36,337 bases of DNA. Source: Clostridium sp. Its GTDB lineage: Bacteria; Bacillota; Clostridia; Lachnospirales; Lachnospiraceae. Below, in pieces: positions 1 to 8,136 of this stretch. The DNA lies in assembly GCA_023663815.1 (NCBI GenBank), contig JAMPGS010000018.1, forward strand, positions 1-36,337. The letters are read 5' to 3'. Position 1 is the stretch's first letter. Each line of letters starts with the position of its first letter. The translations under genes and the position numbers were made by a program. The notes beneath the pieces are model-generated. The model was not told the DNA's origin. It was given only the letters and a program-made list of their open reading frames with translations, and made no database searches.

Positions 1-144
1 CGGCAGGGGCTTTACGTGTCCTGTATCGAGGAAATTGCCTATAAGCGAGGTTTTATCGACAGGGAACAGCTCTTAAAGCTGGCGGAGCCGCTTATGAAAA
101 CGGCCTACGGACAGTATATGAAGGAAGTGGCGGAAGGGCTGTAA
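1..144 (+). CDS. rfbA: Glucose-1-phosphate thymidylyltransferase, C-terminal end (partial)
   Basis: The window opens inside this gene; 47 codons and a TAA stop are visible. The residues match the C-terminal helical part of RfbA/RmlA, with the family-like stretch SCIEEIAYKRGFID followed by a helix of the EQLLKLAEPL type. RfbA joins glucose-1-phosphate and dTTP to make dTDP-glucose, the first step to dTDP-L-rhamnose, in the cytoplasm. The catalytic N-terminal domain lies outside the window. The neighbouring rfbC, 92 bases downstream, supports the assignment. Confidence 0.85.
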   Translation, partial: RQGLYVSCIEEIAYKRGFIDREQLLKLAEPLMKTAYGQYMKEVAEGL

Positions 145-167
145 AAATTTGGTGATTGTCGGCTTGA

Positions 168-213
168 ACATTGCGGGATTAGCAGTTTGAGGATTGTGAG
201 ATTAGCAATTTAA
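168..213. repeat. Two imperfect 23-nt direct repeats between rfbA and rfbC
   Basis: Two adjacent 23-base units (168-190 and 191-213) share the core GATTAGCA and agree at about 17 of 23 positions. They fill most of the short rfbA-rfbC spacer. They look like a decayed tandem duplication. No promoter or terminator is evident here, so the two rfb genes are probably co-transcribed through it. Confidence 0.6.
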
Positions 214-236
214 AATATAGTGTGGGAGATGGCATT

Positions 237-800
237 ATGGGAAAAATAACGGTGGAAACATGTGAAATAGAGGGGTTAAAAATTATTACGCCCGCTGTGT
301 TTGGAGATGCGCGGGGGTACTTTATGGAAGCCTATAACTACAATGATTACAAGGAGGCGGGAATCGACCAGATATTTGTTCAGGATAACCAGTCTTCCTC
401 TGTGAAAAATGTGCTGCGGGGGCTTCATTTTCAAATTCATTATCCTCAGGACAAGCTGGTAAGAGTATTGTCCGGGGAAGTGTTCGACGTGGCCGTGGAT
501 TTGCGGCCGGGCTCGGCAACCTACGGAAAGTGGCACGGGCTTGTGCTTTCCGGGGAAAATAAAAAACAGTTTTTTATCCCGAAAAATTTTGCCCATGGAT
601 TTTTAGTGCTGTCAGATTACGCGGAGTTTGCCTATAAGTGTGCGGATTTTTACCATCCCAACGACGAGGGGGGCCTTAAATACGACGACCCGGACATTGG
701 GATTAACTGGCCTTTTTCCGACGGGGATTTAATCATGTCCGACAAGGACAAAAAATGGGGCGGAATCCGGGAATACACGGAAAGCAGGAAGAACGGATAA
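237..800 (+). CDS. rfbC: dTDP-4-dehydrorhamnose 3,5-epimerase
   Basis: This cupin-fold epimerase converts dTDP-4-keto-6-deoxyglucose to dTDP-4-keto-L-rhamnose in dTDP-rhamnose synthesis. Family signatures are visible: an early stretch with GDARGYFMEAYN, the motif QDNQSSSVKNVLRGLHFQ containing the active-site-region His, and FIPKNFAHGFLVL with a second conserved His. The length of 187 residues is normal. I chose ATG 237 because GGGAGA lies about seven bases upstream and the protein then begins MGKITVE; an in-frame GTG at 222 would add five residues with a poorer ribosome site. It follows rfbA and precedes the exporter permease by five bases, so it belongs to the same transcript. Confidence 0.93.
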   Translation: MGKITVETCEIEGLKIITPAVFGDARGYFMEAYNYNDYKEAGIDQIFVQDNQSSSVKNVLRGLHFQIHYPQDKLVRVLSGEVFDVAVDLRPGSATYGKWHGLVLSGENKKQFFIPKNFAHGFLVLSDYAEFAYKCADFYHPNDEGGLKYDDPDIGINWPFSDGDLIMSDKDKKWGGIREYTESRKNG

Positions 801-805
801 TAAGC

Positions 806-1837
806 ATGGAAGATAATAAAAAGACAAAGAAGGGGTTTTATCTGCCAAAGCCGCCCAAGGCTGTGGGAATCGGCATTTTTTACGGGATTTGCCTTATGGT
901 TGCCGTGATTGTTTTGATGCATGACAATCCCTTAGCTCCCGACCAGCACACGGAAAACCTGAAAAAAGGATGCGCCTGCGCGCTTCTGGCGTTGGCGTGT
1001 ATCATTTATGGGCTTTACTATGACAGAATGTTCATTATCCCCAAGGAACTGTTCCAGAGCAGGAGGCTTATTTGGAAGCTTGCAAAAAACGACTTTAAAA
1101 AGCGGTACGCGGGCTCTTATCTGGGATTTTTGTGGGCGCTTGTGCAGCCGATAGTCACGGTACTCATGTATTGGATTGTGTTTGACAAGGTGTTTCAAAC
1201 CAGATCCCAGATGGTGGCAAGCGGCGTGGAGGTGCCCTATGTGCTTTACCTCACGGCTGGGCTCGTGCCCTGGTTTTACTTTTCAGAGGCAATCACAAAT
1301 GGTACCAGCGCGCTTTTGGAGTACAGCTATCTTGTAAAAAAAGTGGTTTTTAATATCAGTATTCTCCCGATTATCAAGCTGATAGCGGCGACTTTTATCC
1401 ATATTTTCTTTGTGGGCGTACTGCTGGTAGTCGCCGTGGGCTATGGGTATTATCCCACCGTGTACACGCTTCAAGTGGTGTACTACAGTTTTTGCCTGTT
1501 TGTGCTGGTGCTTGCCATGAGCTACTGTACCTGCGCTGTGGTGGTTTTTTTCAGGGATTTGTCCCAGATTATCAATATTGGTCTTCAGGTAGGGATGTGG
1601 GCGACGCCGATTTTGTGGAATATTACCATGCTGAACGACGATAACGTCATCACGCTTTTTAAGCTGAATCCCTTGGTTTACGTTGTGAACGGGTATAGAA
1701 ACGCGATTTATGGCGACGAGTGGTTTTTTGAGCATTTTTATTCGTCCACTTATTTTTGGATTTTCACAGTAACGCTTTTCTGTATTGGTTCCCTGATTTT
1801 TAAGAGGCTTAAAGTGCATTTTGCCGACGTGCTGTAA
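806..1837 (+). CDS. wzm: Polysaccharide ABC exporter, membrane permease (Wzm/TagG type)
   Basis: This is an ABC-2 type permease that carries a lipid-linked polysaccharide across the membrane with the adjacent ATPase. The core of about 260 residues starts with the family-typical amphipathic stretch LAKNDFKKRYAGSYLGFLWA and has about six membrane segments; KLNPLVYVVNGYR near the end is also typical. Before it lie two extra hydrophobic segments (roughly residues 17-35 and 51-65), so the protein is somewhat longer than a minimal Wzm. An in-frame ATG at 755 would overlap rfbC; ATG 806 gives 343 residues and begins MEDNKKTKK. The next gene encodes the matching ATPase, fixing the role as an ABC-dependent surface-glycan exporter. 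Confidence 0.9.
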   Translation: MEDNKKTKKGFYLPKPPKAVGIGIFYGICLMVAVIVLMHDNPLAPDQHTENLKKGCACALLALACIIYGLYYDRMFIIPKELFQSRRLIWKLAKNDFKKRYAGSYLGFLWALVQPIVTVLMYWIVFDKVFQTRSQMVASGVEVPYVLYLTAGLVPWFYFSEAITNGTSALLEYSYLVKKVVFNISILPIIKLIAATFIHIFFVGVLLVVAVGYGYYPTVYTLQVVYYSFCLFVLVLAMSYCTCAVVVFFRDLSQIINIGLQVGMWATPILWNITMLNDDNVITLFKLNPLVYVVNGYRNAIYGDEWFFEHFYSSTYFWIFTVTLFCIGSLIFKRLKVHFADVL

Positions 1838-1887
1838 AATTGTTTTTCAAGCGTTCCTGATATCGAAACATAACAGGAGTTATTTTA

Positions 1888-3378
1888 ATGGAAGAGAAAA
1901 AAATTGCTATAAAGGTCGATAAGCTGGAAAAAGCATATAAGCTGTATGATAAGCCTTCCGATAGGCTGAAGGAGGCTTTAGGGCTTTCGCGGGGAAAGCG
2001 TTACAAGGAGCATTATGCCCTAAAAGGCGTGGACGCCGTTATTTATCAGGGGGAAACCGTGGGCATTATTGGCACCAACGGCTCCGGCAAATCCACCATT
2101 CTTAAAATTATCACCGGCGTACTGAATCCCACAAGGGGAGAGGTTCAGGTGAACGGGCGCATCTCGGCCCTGCTTGAGCTTGGCGCTGGTTTTAACATGG
2201 AATACAACGGGATTGAGAACGTTTATTTAAATGGAACGATGATAGGCTTTTCCGAAAAGGAAATCGACGAGAGACTTGAGGATATTTTAAATTTTGCGGA
2301 TATTGGGGACTATGTATATCAGCCCGTAAAGACTTATTCCAGCGGCATGTTTGTGCGGCTGGCTTTTGCCGTTGCCATCAACATTGACCCGGAGATATTG
2401 ATTGTGGACGAGGCCTTGTCGGTGGGGGACGTGTTTTTTCAGGCAAAATGCTATCACAAATTTGAAGAATTTAAGAAGATGGGAAAAACCATTGTGTTTG
2501 TAAGCCACGATTTGAGCAGTATCAGCAAATACTGCGACAGGGTGATTCTCTTAAATCAGGGCGTCAAGCTGGGGGAGGGAAGCCCAAGGGAAATGATTGA
2601 CGCTTACAAGCAGGTACTAGTGGGGCAGTATCCCGTAGCGGAGGATAAGGAAGAAAATCTTTTGGAGGACGACGATATCCGGGCCGCGGCAGCAGGTAAG
2701 TCGGGTGGTATCGGCGTGACGAATGGCGCAGATGGAATATATAGCAACGGCGGAACGAATATCAGCGGGCCGGGTAGCGCAGGCAGAGAGGCTGGCCGCG
2801 GCAGGGCGAAAGATGCCGGAAAGCCGGGCGTTCGCGGCGAGGTGAAAGATGCCGGAAAACCAAGTGTCGGCGGGGCAAGTACTGCCAGTGTCGGAAGCGG
2901 CGTTTTGAAAAACCCGGAGCTTTTGGAATACGGGACAAGAGCGGCTGTGATTGAGGAATATTACATTTGCGATGGGACGGGCAGAAGTAGCAGCGCGGTT
3001 TTGAAGGGACAGGAGTGCAGCGTCCATATGGTAGTGCGCTTTATGGAGGATATCCAGGAGCCGATTTTTGCTTTTACCATTAAGAATATTAAAGGCGTGG
3101 AAATCACCGGGACGAATACCATGGTGGAGAAAGCCTTTTTGGAATCGGTGAAAGCGGGAAGCGTAAAGCACATTATCTTTACGCAGAAAATTGATTTGCA
3201 GGGCGGAGAATACTTAATTTCCCTTGGAGTGACGGGCTATGAAAACGAGGATTTTCAGGTGTACCATAGGCTTTACGACGCGATGGATTTGACGGTTATC
3301 TCGGACAAGGACACGATAGGCTATTACGATACAAACTCCCAAATTATCGTGGCGGATGAGACTGCGGGCGAGACCTGA
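1888..3378 (+). CDS. wzt: Polysaccharide ABC exporter ATPase with C-terminal cargo-type domain (Wzt)
   Basis: The nucleotide-binding domain spans about residues 1-245, with Walker A GTNGSGKST (62-70), signature SSGMF (151-155), Walker B ILIVDEA (170-176) and the switch His in VSHD (207). GIIGTNGSGKS and DVFFQAKC are typical of Wzt/TagH ATPases. A Gly/Ala-rich linker (about 255-340) leads to a beta-rich domain of about 155 residues (341-496, including VVRFMEDIQEPIFAFTIKN) that resembles the Wzt C-terminal domain, which in E. coli O8/O9a binds the modified end of the glycan. That gives a plain inference: this exporter may select finished chains. The start is supported by ACAGGAG about nine bases upstream. 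It is followed by a methyltransferase-kinase gene after 32 bases. Confidence 0.9.
   Translation: MEEKKIAIKVDKLEKAYKLYDKPSDRLKEALGLSRGKRYKEHYALKGVDAVIYQGETVGIIGTNGSGKSTILKIITGVLNPTRGEVQVNGRISALLELGAGFNMEYNGIENVYLNGTMIGFSEKEIDERLEDILNFADIGDYVYQPVKTYSSGMFVRLAFAVAINIDPEILIVDEALSVGDVFFQAKCYHKFEEFKKMGKTIVFVSHDLSSISKYCDRVILLNQGVKLGEGSPREMIDAYKQVLVGQYPVAEDKEENLLEDDDIRAAAAGKSGGIGVTNGADGIYSNGGTNISGPGSAGREAGRGRAKDAGKPGVRGEVKDAGKPSVGGASTASVGSGVLKNPELLEYGTRAAVIEEYYICDGTGRSSSAVLKGQECSVHMVVRFMEDIQEPIFAFTIKNIKGVEITGTNTMVEKAFLESVKAGSVKHIIFTQKIDLQGGEYLISLGVTGYENEDFQVYHRLYDAMDLTVISDKDTIGYYDTNSQIIVADETAGET
2809..2880 (+). repeat. In-frame 36-nt duplication in the Wzt linker
   Basis: Two adjacent 36-base units encode KDAGKPGVRGEV and KDAGKPSVGGAS. 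They lie in the flexible linker between the ATPase and the C-terminal domain, where length change should be tolerated. A weaker third copy (EAGRGRA) precedes them. Confidence 0.6.
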
Positions 3379-3410
3379 GGGAAAGAATAGGGGCGGAAAG
3401 GAAGCGTTTT

Positions 3411-5516
3411 ATGGGCGGGATGGATGCAAGGCCTGAGCCGATTCATTTGAGGGAAGAGGAACTGATAAAAAAGCTCCCGGAACAGATTGGCAGGGTAAAA
3501 TTAAATTATAGCCATTATTCAGGGGAGGATTTGTACAGCGACGGCGAGGTCGAGGAGGAGCTTTTGGAGATTGTCAAAAACGCTTCAAAAGTGGAGTACC
3601 CGTCGATTATCGAGGAGAAAAAAAGCTGGCCGATTTTGTATCATCTTTCCTCCCTTCGGGGGAACATCGTGGATTGGCTTCCAATCGGCCCTGAGGATAA
3701 GGTTTTAGAAATAGGCTCTGGCTGTGGGGCAATCACGGATACTTTGTCGGGGAAGGCCGGGAAGGTTACCTGCGTGGAGCTCTCCGCGCGGAGAAGCCAT
3801 ATCAATGCTTACAGGAATCAGGACAGGGATAATATTGAAATTTACGTGGGAAATTTCGGGGATATCGAGCCGGAGCTTCCAAAAGACTATGACTTTGCCT
3901 GCATGATAGGCGTTTTTGAGTATGGGCAGTCTTACATTCACACCCAAAATCCTTATGAAGATTTTTTAAAAATTATGCAAAAGCATGTGAAGAGCGGCGG
4001 ACGCATTGTCATTGCCATTGAAAATAAATTTGGGCTGAAATATTGGGCGGGTTGTAAGGAGGATCATGTGGGAACATGGTTTAGCGGCTTGGAGGGCTAT
4101 CCTGAAGGGGGAAGCGCGCGCACCTTTACGCGGGCCGGGTTGGAGAAGATTTTAAAAGCTTGCAGGGCGGAGGAGTATTCCTTTTACTATCCTTATCCCG
4201 ACTATAAATTTCCCACCGTGATTTACTCCGACAGAAGGCTCCCGCAGACCGGGGAATTGACGGATAATCTTCGGAATTTTGACAGGGATAGAATGGTTCT
4301 TTTTAATGAGAAGTATGTGTTTGACAGTATTTTGCAGGACGGGCTTTTCGACGTGTTTTCCAACTCTTATTTGATAATGATTGGAAAGGAGCCGGAAAAA
4401 TGCTATGTAAAGTATTCCAACGACCGCGCCCCGCAGTTTGCCATGCGCACGGAGATTGCGGATACGGAAGAAGGACGGGTAGTTCGGAAAATACCTTTAA
4501 ACGCGGAAGCGGCGGAGCACATTAAGAGCATGAAGCGTTCCTATGAGCTTTTGAAAGACCGGTACGAGGGCAGCGGGCTGCATATCAACGAGTGCAGGCT
4601 TTTGGAAGGGGGAAATTACGCGGAATTTCCTTATGAAGATGGGATACTTTTGGAAGAGCTGTTGGACGAATGTCTGGCAAGGGACGATATGGAGGGCTTT
4701 TATCGGCTTTTTGACAGATATTACGAGCTGATTTCCTACGGGGAGGAAAAGGCGGCGGCCGATTACGATTTGATTTTTGGCAATATACTGGTAAATGGGG
4801 AGGACTGGACGGTAATAGACTATGAGTGGACGGTGGAAAAGCAAATTCCGTCGGCGGAAATTGCCTTTCGGGCCGTTTACTGTTATGTTCTGGAAGAAGA
4901 AAAGCGCAATAAATTAAATTTAGAATTAATTTTAAAAAAGCTTAATATCAATCAGCAAGCCGCGAAGGAGTACAGAAGGCAGGAAAAGAAGTTCCAGAAG
5001 CAGGTGACGGGGCGGCGCAAGTCTATGGGTGAAATCAGAGCTTCCCTAGGCACCTACAGCGTGGACGCAAAGGAGCTGATGGAAAACCATTTGAAGCGGA
5101 TACTGGACGAGAGGATACAGATTTACTATGACTGCGGAAAGGGCTTTCGGGAGGAAGACTCCTTCTATATGCCTGACGTCTATGTGGAGAAAGGCAGGAT
5201 TGCGGCGGAAATACTGCTAAACGGGCAGGTGAGGGCCCTGCGGGTTGACCCGGCGGATCATTCTTGCGTGGTGAAAATTACAAGGCTTGATTTTAACGGC
5301 GAAGAGATTCCCCTTCACAAGAAGTATGTGGAAACCAACGGTAAAACCGTTAAAAACGGCTGCTATATTTTTGATACGCCGGATCCCAATATTCATATTA
5401 AATTGGCGGAGCTTTCCAGAACGGCGGAGGATAAGCTTAGGATTGAGATGGAGCTTTCCGCTGTGTCTCCTGAGATGGCAAGGGATATGATGGGAGCTGT
5501 TAAGAAGTTGTTTTAA
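3411..5516 (+). CDS. Methyltransferase fused to a kinase-like domain (possible WbdD-type chain terminator)
   Basis: The protein has 701 residues. A class I SAM methyltransferase occupies about 75-250, with motif I VLEIGSGCG at 98-106 and an acidic motif II ending CVE at 121-123. A second part (about 330-490) resembles an aminoglycoside/choline-kinase fold: RVVRK (Lys360) as a possible beta-3 lysine, hinge-like FPYEDGILLEELL, catalytic-loop-like DLIFGN (Asp453, Asn458) and metal-Asp-like VIDYEW (Asp470). A charged helical stretch (about 500-580) and a beta-rich tail follow. This order and length recall WbdD of E. coli O9a, which phosphorylates and methylates the non-reducing glycan end; that role is inferred here. 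AAAGGAAG precedes ATG 3411; ATG 3420 is an alternative. The gene follows wzt directly, as expected for a cap-making partner. Confidence 0.75.
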   Translation: MGGMDARPEPIHLREEELIKKLPEQIGRVKLNYSHYSGEDLYSDGEVEEELLEIVKNASKVEYPSIIEEKKSWPILYHLSSLRGNIVDWLPIGPEDKVLEIGSGCGAITDTLSGKAGKVTCVELSARRSHINAYRNQDRDNIEIYVGNFGDIEPELPKDYDFACMIGVFEYGQSYIHTQNPYEDFLKIMQKHVKSGGRIVIAIENKFGLKYWAGCKEDHVGTWFSGLEGYPEGGSARTFTRAGLEKILKACRAEEYSFYYPYPDYKFPTVIYSDRRLPQTGELTDNLRNFDRDRMVLFNEKYVFDSILQDGLFDVFSNSYLIMIGKEPEKCYVKYSNDRAPQFAMRTEIADTEEGRVVRKIPLNAEAAEHIKSMKRSYELLKDRYEGSGLHINECRLLEGGNYAEFPYEDGILLEELLDECLARDDMEGFYRLFDRYYELISYGEEKAAADYDLIFGNILVNGEDWTVIDYEWTVEKQIPSAEIAFRAVYCYVLEEEKRNKLNLELILKKLNINQQAAKEYRRQEKKFQKQVTGRRKSMGEIRASLGTYSVDAKELMENHLKRILDERIQIYYDCGKGFREEDSFYMPDVYVEKGRIAAEILLNGQVRALRVDPADHSCVVKITRLDFNGEEIPLHKKYVETNGKTVKNGCYIFDTPDPNIHIKLAELSRTAEDKLRIEMELSAVSPEMARDMMGAVKKLF

Positions 5517-5517
5517 G

Positions 5518-5625
5518 GTTGATTTTAAAGCTGATTAAAAAAGATAATTTGGAAGTTAATTTGAAAGATAATTTGGAAATTAATTTGAAAGCTGATTTGA
5601 AAGATAATTTGAAAAGCTGATTTGA
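5518..5625. repeat. Degenerate 12-nt tandem array, about nine units
   Basis: The spacer after the methyltransferase-kinase gene is almost filled by 12-13 base units such as GATAATTTGGAA, GTTAATTTGAAA and GCTGATTTGAAA. The consensus is about GMTRATTTGRAA. The array is very AT-rich against its neighbours and ends before the ribosome-binding site (AAGGAAGG) of the next gene. It has no terminator-like stem. Its GCTGATTTGRAA word recurs in the 37-nt array at 31738-31958. Confidence 0.8.
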
Positions 5626-5673
5626 ATTTGAAAGTAAAGTCTTGAAAATTGCGGGCAAGGAAGGAATAAATTT

Positions 5674-8136
5674 ATGGCTTCTCTAAAACAGGAGTTGAAG
5701 CGGATATTGATTCAAAGGCAGCATAAGCGGTATGAGCGGGAGCTTGCGTCCAAAAATCTGTCTTATGACGGATGGATAAGGCAGCAGGAGAAAAAACTGA
5801 ATATTCCGACACTTTTGGTTACAGAGGAGAAAAAACTGATAAACGAAATTGAACCTGCAAATCCTGAAAGTTATAAAAGGAAAAAGACGGATGAAAATTC
5901 AAAAAAAGGAGATTTTTTCCGTATTATGGGAATTATTGACGAAACCGGTCAATATTTTCAGGATAAAATAACGGCGGTTTGCTTGTCCGTGGAGCAGTTG
6001 CCGGGACATTTGGAAGAAATTTTGGAACAATACAGCCCGGATATTTTTTTGATATCTATGTACGAGGGGAAATTAAGCAAAATTGCCCTGCCCTTGATTT
6101 GCCGGGAATTTTGCCGGAATCCAAAGGTGCAGTTGCTATACGGGGATGAGGATACCTTGAGGGATTTTAGCGGCGCGTCGGCTGGGATAGCGGGTTTAAA
6201 AGCAAGGGAGCTAGATGTTTCGCAGGCAGGCGGGCAAAAGAAAAACACGGTACGGGAGAATCCATGGTTTAAGCCGGACTGGTCTCCCGACAGGTTTTTG
6301 TCCTGCTTTTATTTTGGCGGCCTTGTGGCCCTCAGGGCGGCGGCTTTGCGGGAAGCCTTGCGGAAAAGAACGGAAAGTGCGGAAAGCACAGAAAGTACGG
6401 ATAACATAGCGGGTGTAATTTATGATTCTAATACAGATAAAAACGCTTCCGCAGAGTGGTTTTACGGGTTTTTATTTGAGATACTGAAAGACGCGGAAGC
6501 TTTTGCCGCGAGACGTAAGGCGGCGTATCTTTCGGAAAGCTTTTCGGAAAATTTTTCGGAAAACTCTTTAGGGGGCTCTTTGGAAAGTCGCCCGGTGTGT
6601 CCTTCAGAAAGTTTATTGATTTGTCCCCCGGTATGTCATATTCCGCAGGTGCTGTTTCACAATACAGGGGACGGCTATCAGCAAATAAAGGAACTGCATT
6701 TACCGGCAAATGGGGAAATATTGGAGAAAGAGGCGGAAAAACCGGGTGAAAAGACGGAAAAACCGCTTCTCACAATTATCATCCCCTCAAAGGATAACCC
6801 CGAAGCCCTTTTTCACTGTCTGGATTCTCTGCTTGCAAGGACAATTACCGAATATCCTTTTGAGATTGTCTTGATAGACAACGGAAGCAGTGAGGAAAAC
6901 CGCGAAAAAATTTTGCAGAAAGTCCATAAACTTAACCAGAGGAAAACGTATTCAATCAATGAAAGCCGTACCATTGCTTTTAGAGGATGCCGTTATTTTC
7001 ATCAAGTGATGCCCTTTAATTTTTCCAAAATGTGCAATCTTGGGGCGGAAAAGGGAAAAGGGGAGTTTTATCTATTTTTAAACGACGATATGGAGATTAT
7101 CCAGCCTGATTGGCTGGACAAGATGGCGGAAAAAGCGCTGCTTCCCTATGCCGGGGCGGTTGGGGCGAAGCTTTTGTATCCGGATTCGACTACCATTCAA
7201 CATGCGGGGATTACCAATCTCCGGGTGGGGCCCGCCCACAAGCTGCAGTATTTGGACGATAGGACGGAACATTATTTTGGAATGAACAGGGGAGTTCACG
7301 ATATGCTGGCGGTGACAGGGGCTTGTCTGATGGTGCGGAAAAATGTGTTTTTGCAGGCGGGAGGTTTTAGCGAGGAGCTGGCGGTTGCCTTTAACGATGT
7401 GGATTTGTGCTATAGGATTTTTGAGAAGGGCTATTATAATATAGAAAGAAATGATGTGATACTTTATCATCATGAATCGCTAAGCCGCGGAAACGACGGG
7501 GACAGCCCTGAAAAGCAGCTCCGCCTTTTGCGGGAGAAGGACATTCTTTACGAGAGGCATCAGGATATTTACGGCAAAGACCCCTTTTACCACCCGTATC
7601 TCGCCACGGATATGCTGGAGCGGGAATATTCCCCGGCCTGCCGTTATCAGGTGACGCTGGATATGCCGTGGGCGGAGCCAATTGCTGATAAAGGGGAAGT
7701 CCAAAAGGCAAGGGAGGACAAATGCCTTGTGGTGGGAATGGAGTGCGCCATGGACATTTATAAATGGCAGTACGGCGTTTCACCAGAGAAGGGAAAAGTA
7801 AAGCCCGTGCCGGGGGAGATGGGCTATTATTTTCAGGGCTATTCCTTTGTGATTGGGGCAGATAACGCATGTTATAAAAAGAGGCTGCTGCTGCGAAACA
7901 AGGAAACTGGCAGAACGTGGGCGGTTCCTGTGGACAATAGATACCGGCAGGATATAAAAAATAATTTAGAGGGTCAGGAAAATGTGGATTTGACCGGATT
8001 TGCAGCGAAGATGCGGCGGAATACGATTCCCGCCGGGGTTTATCAGTTCGGTATGCTGGCGGAGGATATGTGTTCAAGGCAAAGGCTGGTAAATTGGAGC
8101 AATTGGGTGTTGGAGGTGACGGCCGATGAAAAATAA
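5674..8136 (+). CDS. Large family-2 glycosyltransferase with a degenerate N-terminal GT half-domain
   Basis: The protein has 820 residues. The clear GT2 domain runs from about 364 to 640: LLTIIIPSKDN, EIVLIDNGSSEEN, the DxD-type site LFLNDDME (468-473), and ITNLR to FNDVDLCYR for acceptor-side motifs. Residues about 90-340 resemble only the second half of another GT2 domain (LLYGDEDT, NPWFKPDWSPDRFLS, CHIPQVLFHN) without the nucleotide-binding first half, and carry Ser/Glu-rich repeat inserts. The C-terminal 180 residues look beta-rich. It is probably a cytoplasmic or membrane-associated enzyme adding sugars, possibly rhamnose, to the exported chain. AAGGAAGG precedes ATG 5674. It overlaps the next glycosyltransferase by 11 bases, implying translational coupling. 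The exact donor cannot be read from sequence. Confidence 0.85.
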   Translation: MASLKQELKRILIQRQHKRYERELASKNLSYDGWIRQQEKKLNIPTLLVTEEKKLINEIEPANPESYKRKKTDENSKKGDFFRIMGIIDETGQYFQDKITAVCLSVEQLPGHLEEILEQYSPDIFLISMYEGKLSKIALPLICREFCRNPKVQLLYGDEDTLRDFSGASAGIAGLKARELDVSQAGGQKKNTVRENPWFKPDWSPDRFLSCFYFGGLVALRAAALREALRKRTESAESTESTDNIAGVIYDSNTDKNASAEWFYGFLFEILKDAEAFAARRKAAYLSESFSENFSENSLGGSLESRPVCPSESLLICPPVCHIPQVLFHNTGDGYQQIKELHLPANGEILEKEAEKPGEKTEKPLLTIIIPSKDNPEALFHCLDSLLARTITEYPFEIVLIDNGSSEENREKILQKVHKLNQRKTYSINESRTIAFRGCRYFHQVMPFNFSKMCNLGAEKGKGEFYLFLNDDMEIIQPDWLDKMAEKALLPYAGAVGAKLLYPDSTTIQHAGITNLRVGPAHKLQYLDDRTEHYFGMNRGVHDMLAVTGACLMVRKNVFLQAGGFSEELAVAFNDVDLCYRIFEKGYYNIERNDVILYHHESLSRGNDGDSPEKQLRLLREKDILYERHQDIYGKDPFYHPYLATDMLEREYSPACRYQVTLDMPWAEPIADKGEVQKAREDKCLVVGMECAMDIYKWQYGVSPEKGKVKPVPGEMGYYFQGYSFVIGADNACYKKRLLLRNKETGRTWAVPVDNRYRQDIKNNLEGQENVDLTGFAAKMRRNTIPAGVYQFGMLAEDMCSRQRLVNWSNWVLEVTADEK
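6532..6567 (+). repeat. In-frame 12-nt triplication inside a glycosyltransferase
   Basis: Three 12-base units beginning TCGGAAA encode SESF-SENF-SENS. A second small repeat at 6373-6399 (three 9-base units starting GAAAG) encodes ESA-EST-EST. Both lie in the degenerate N-terminal region of the protein and look like slippage products. Confidence 0.6.
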
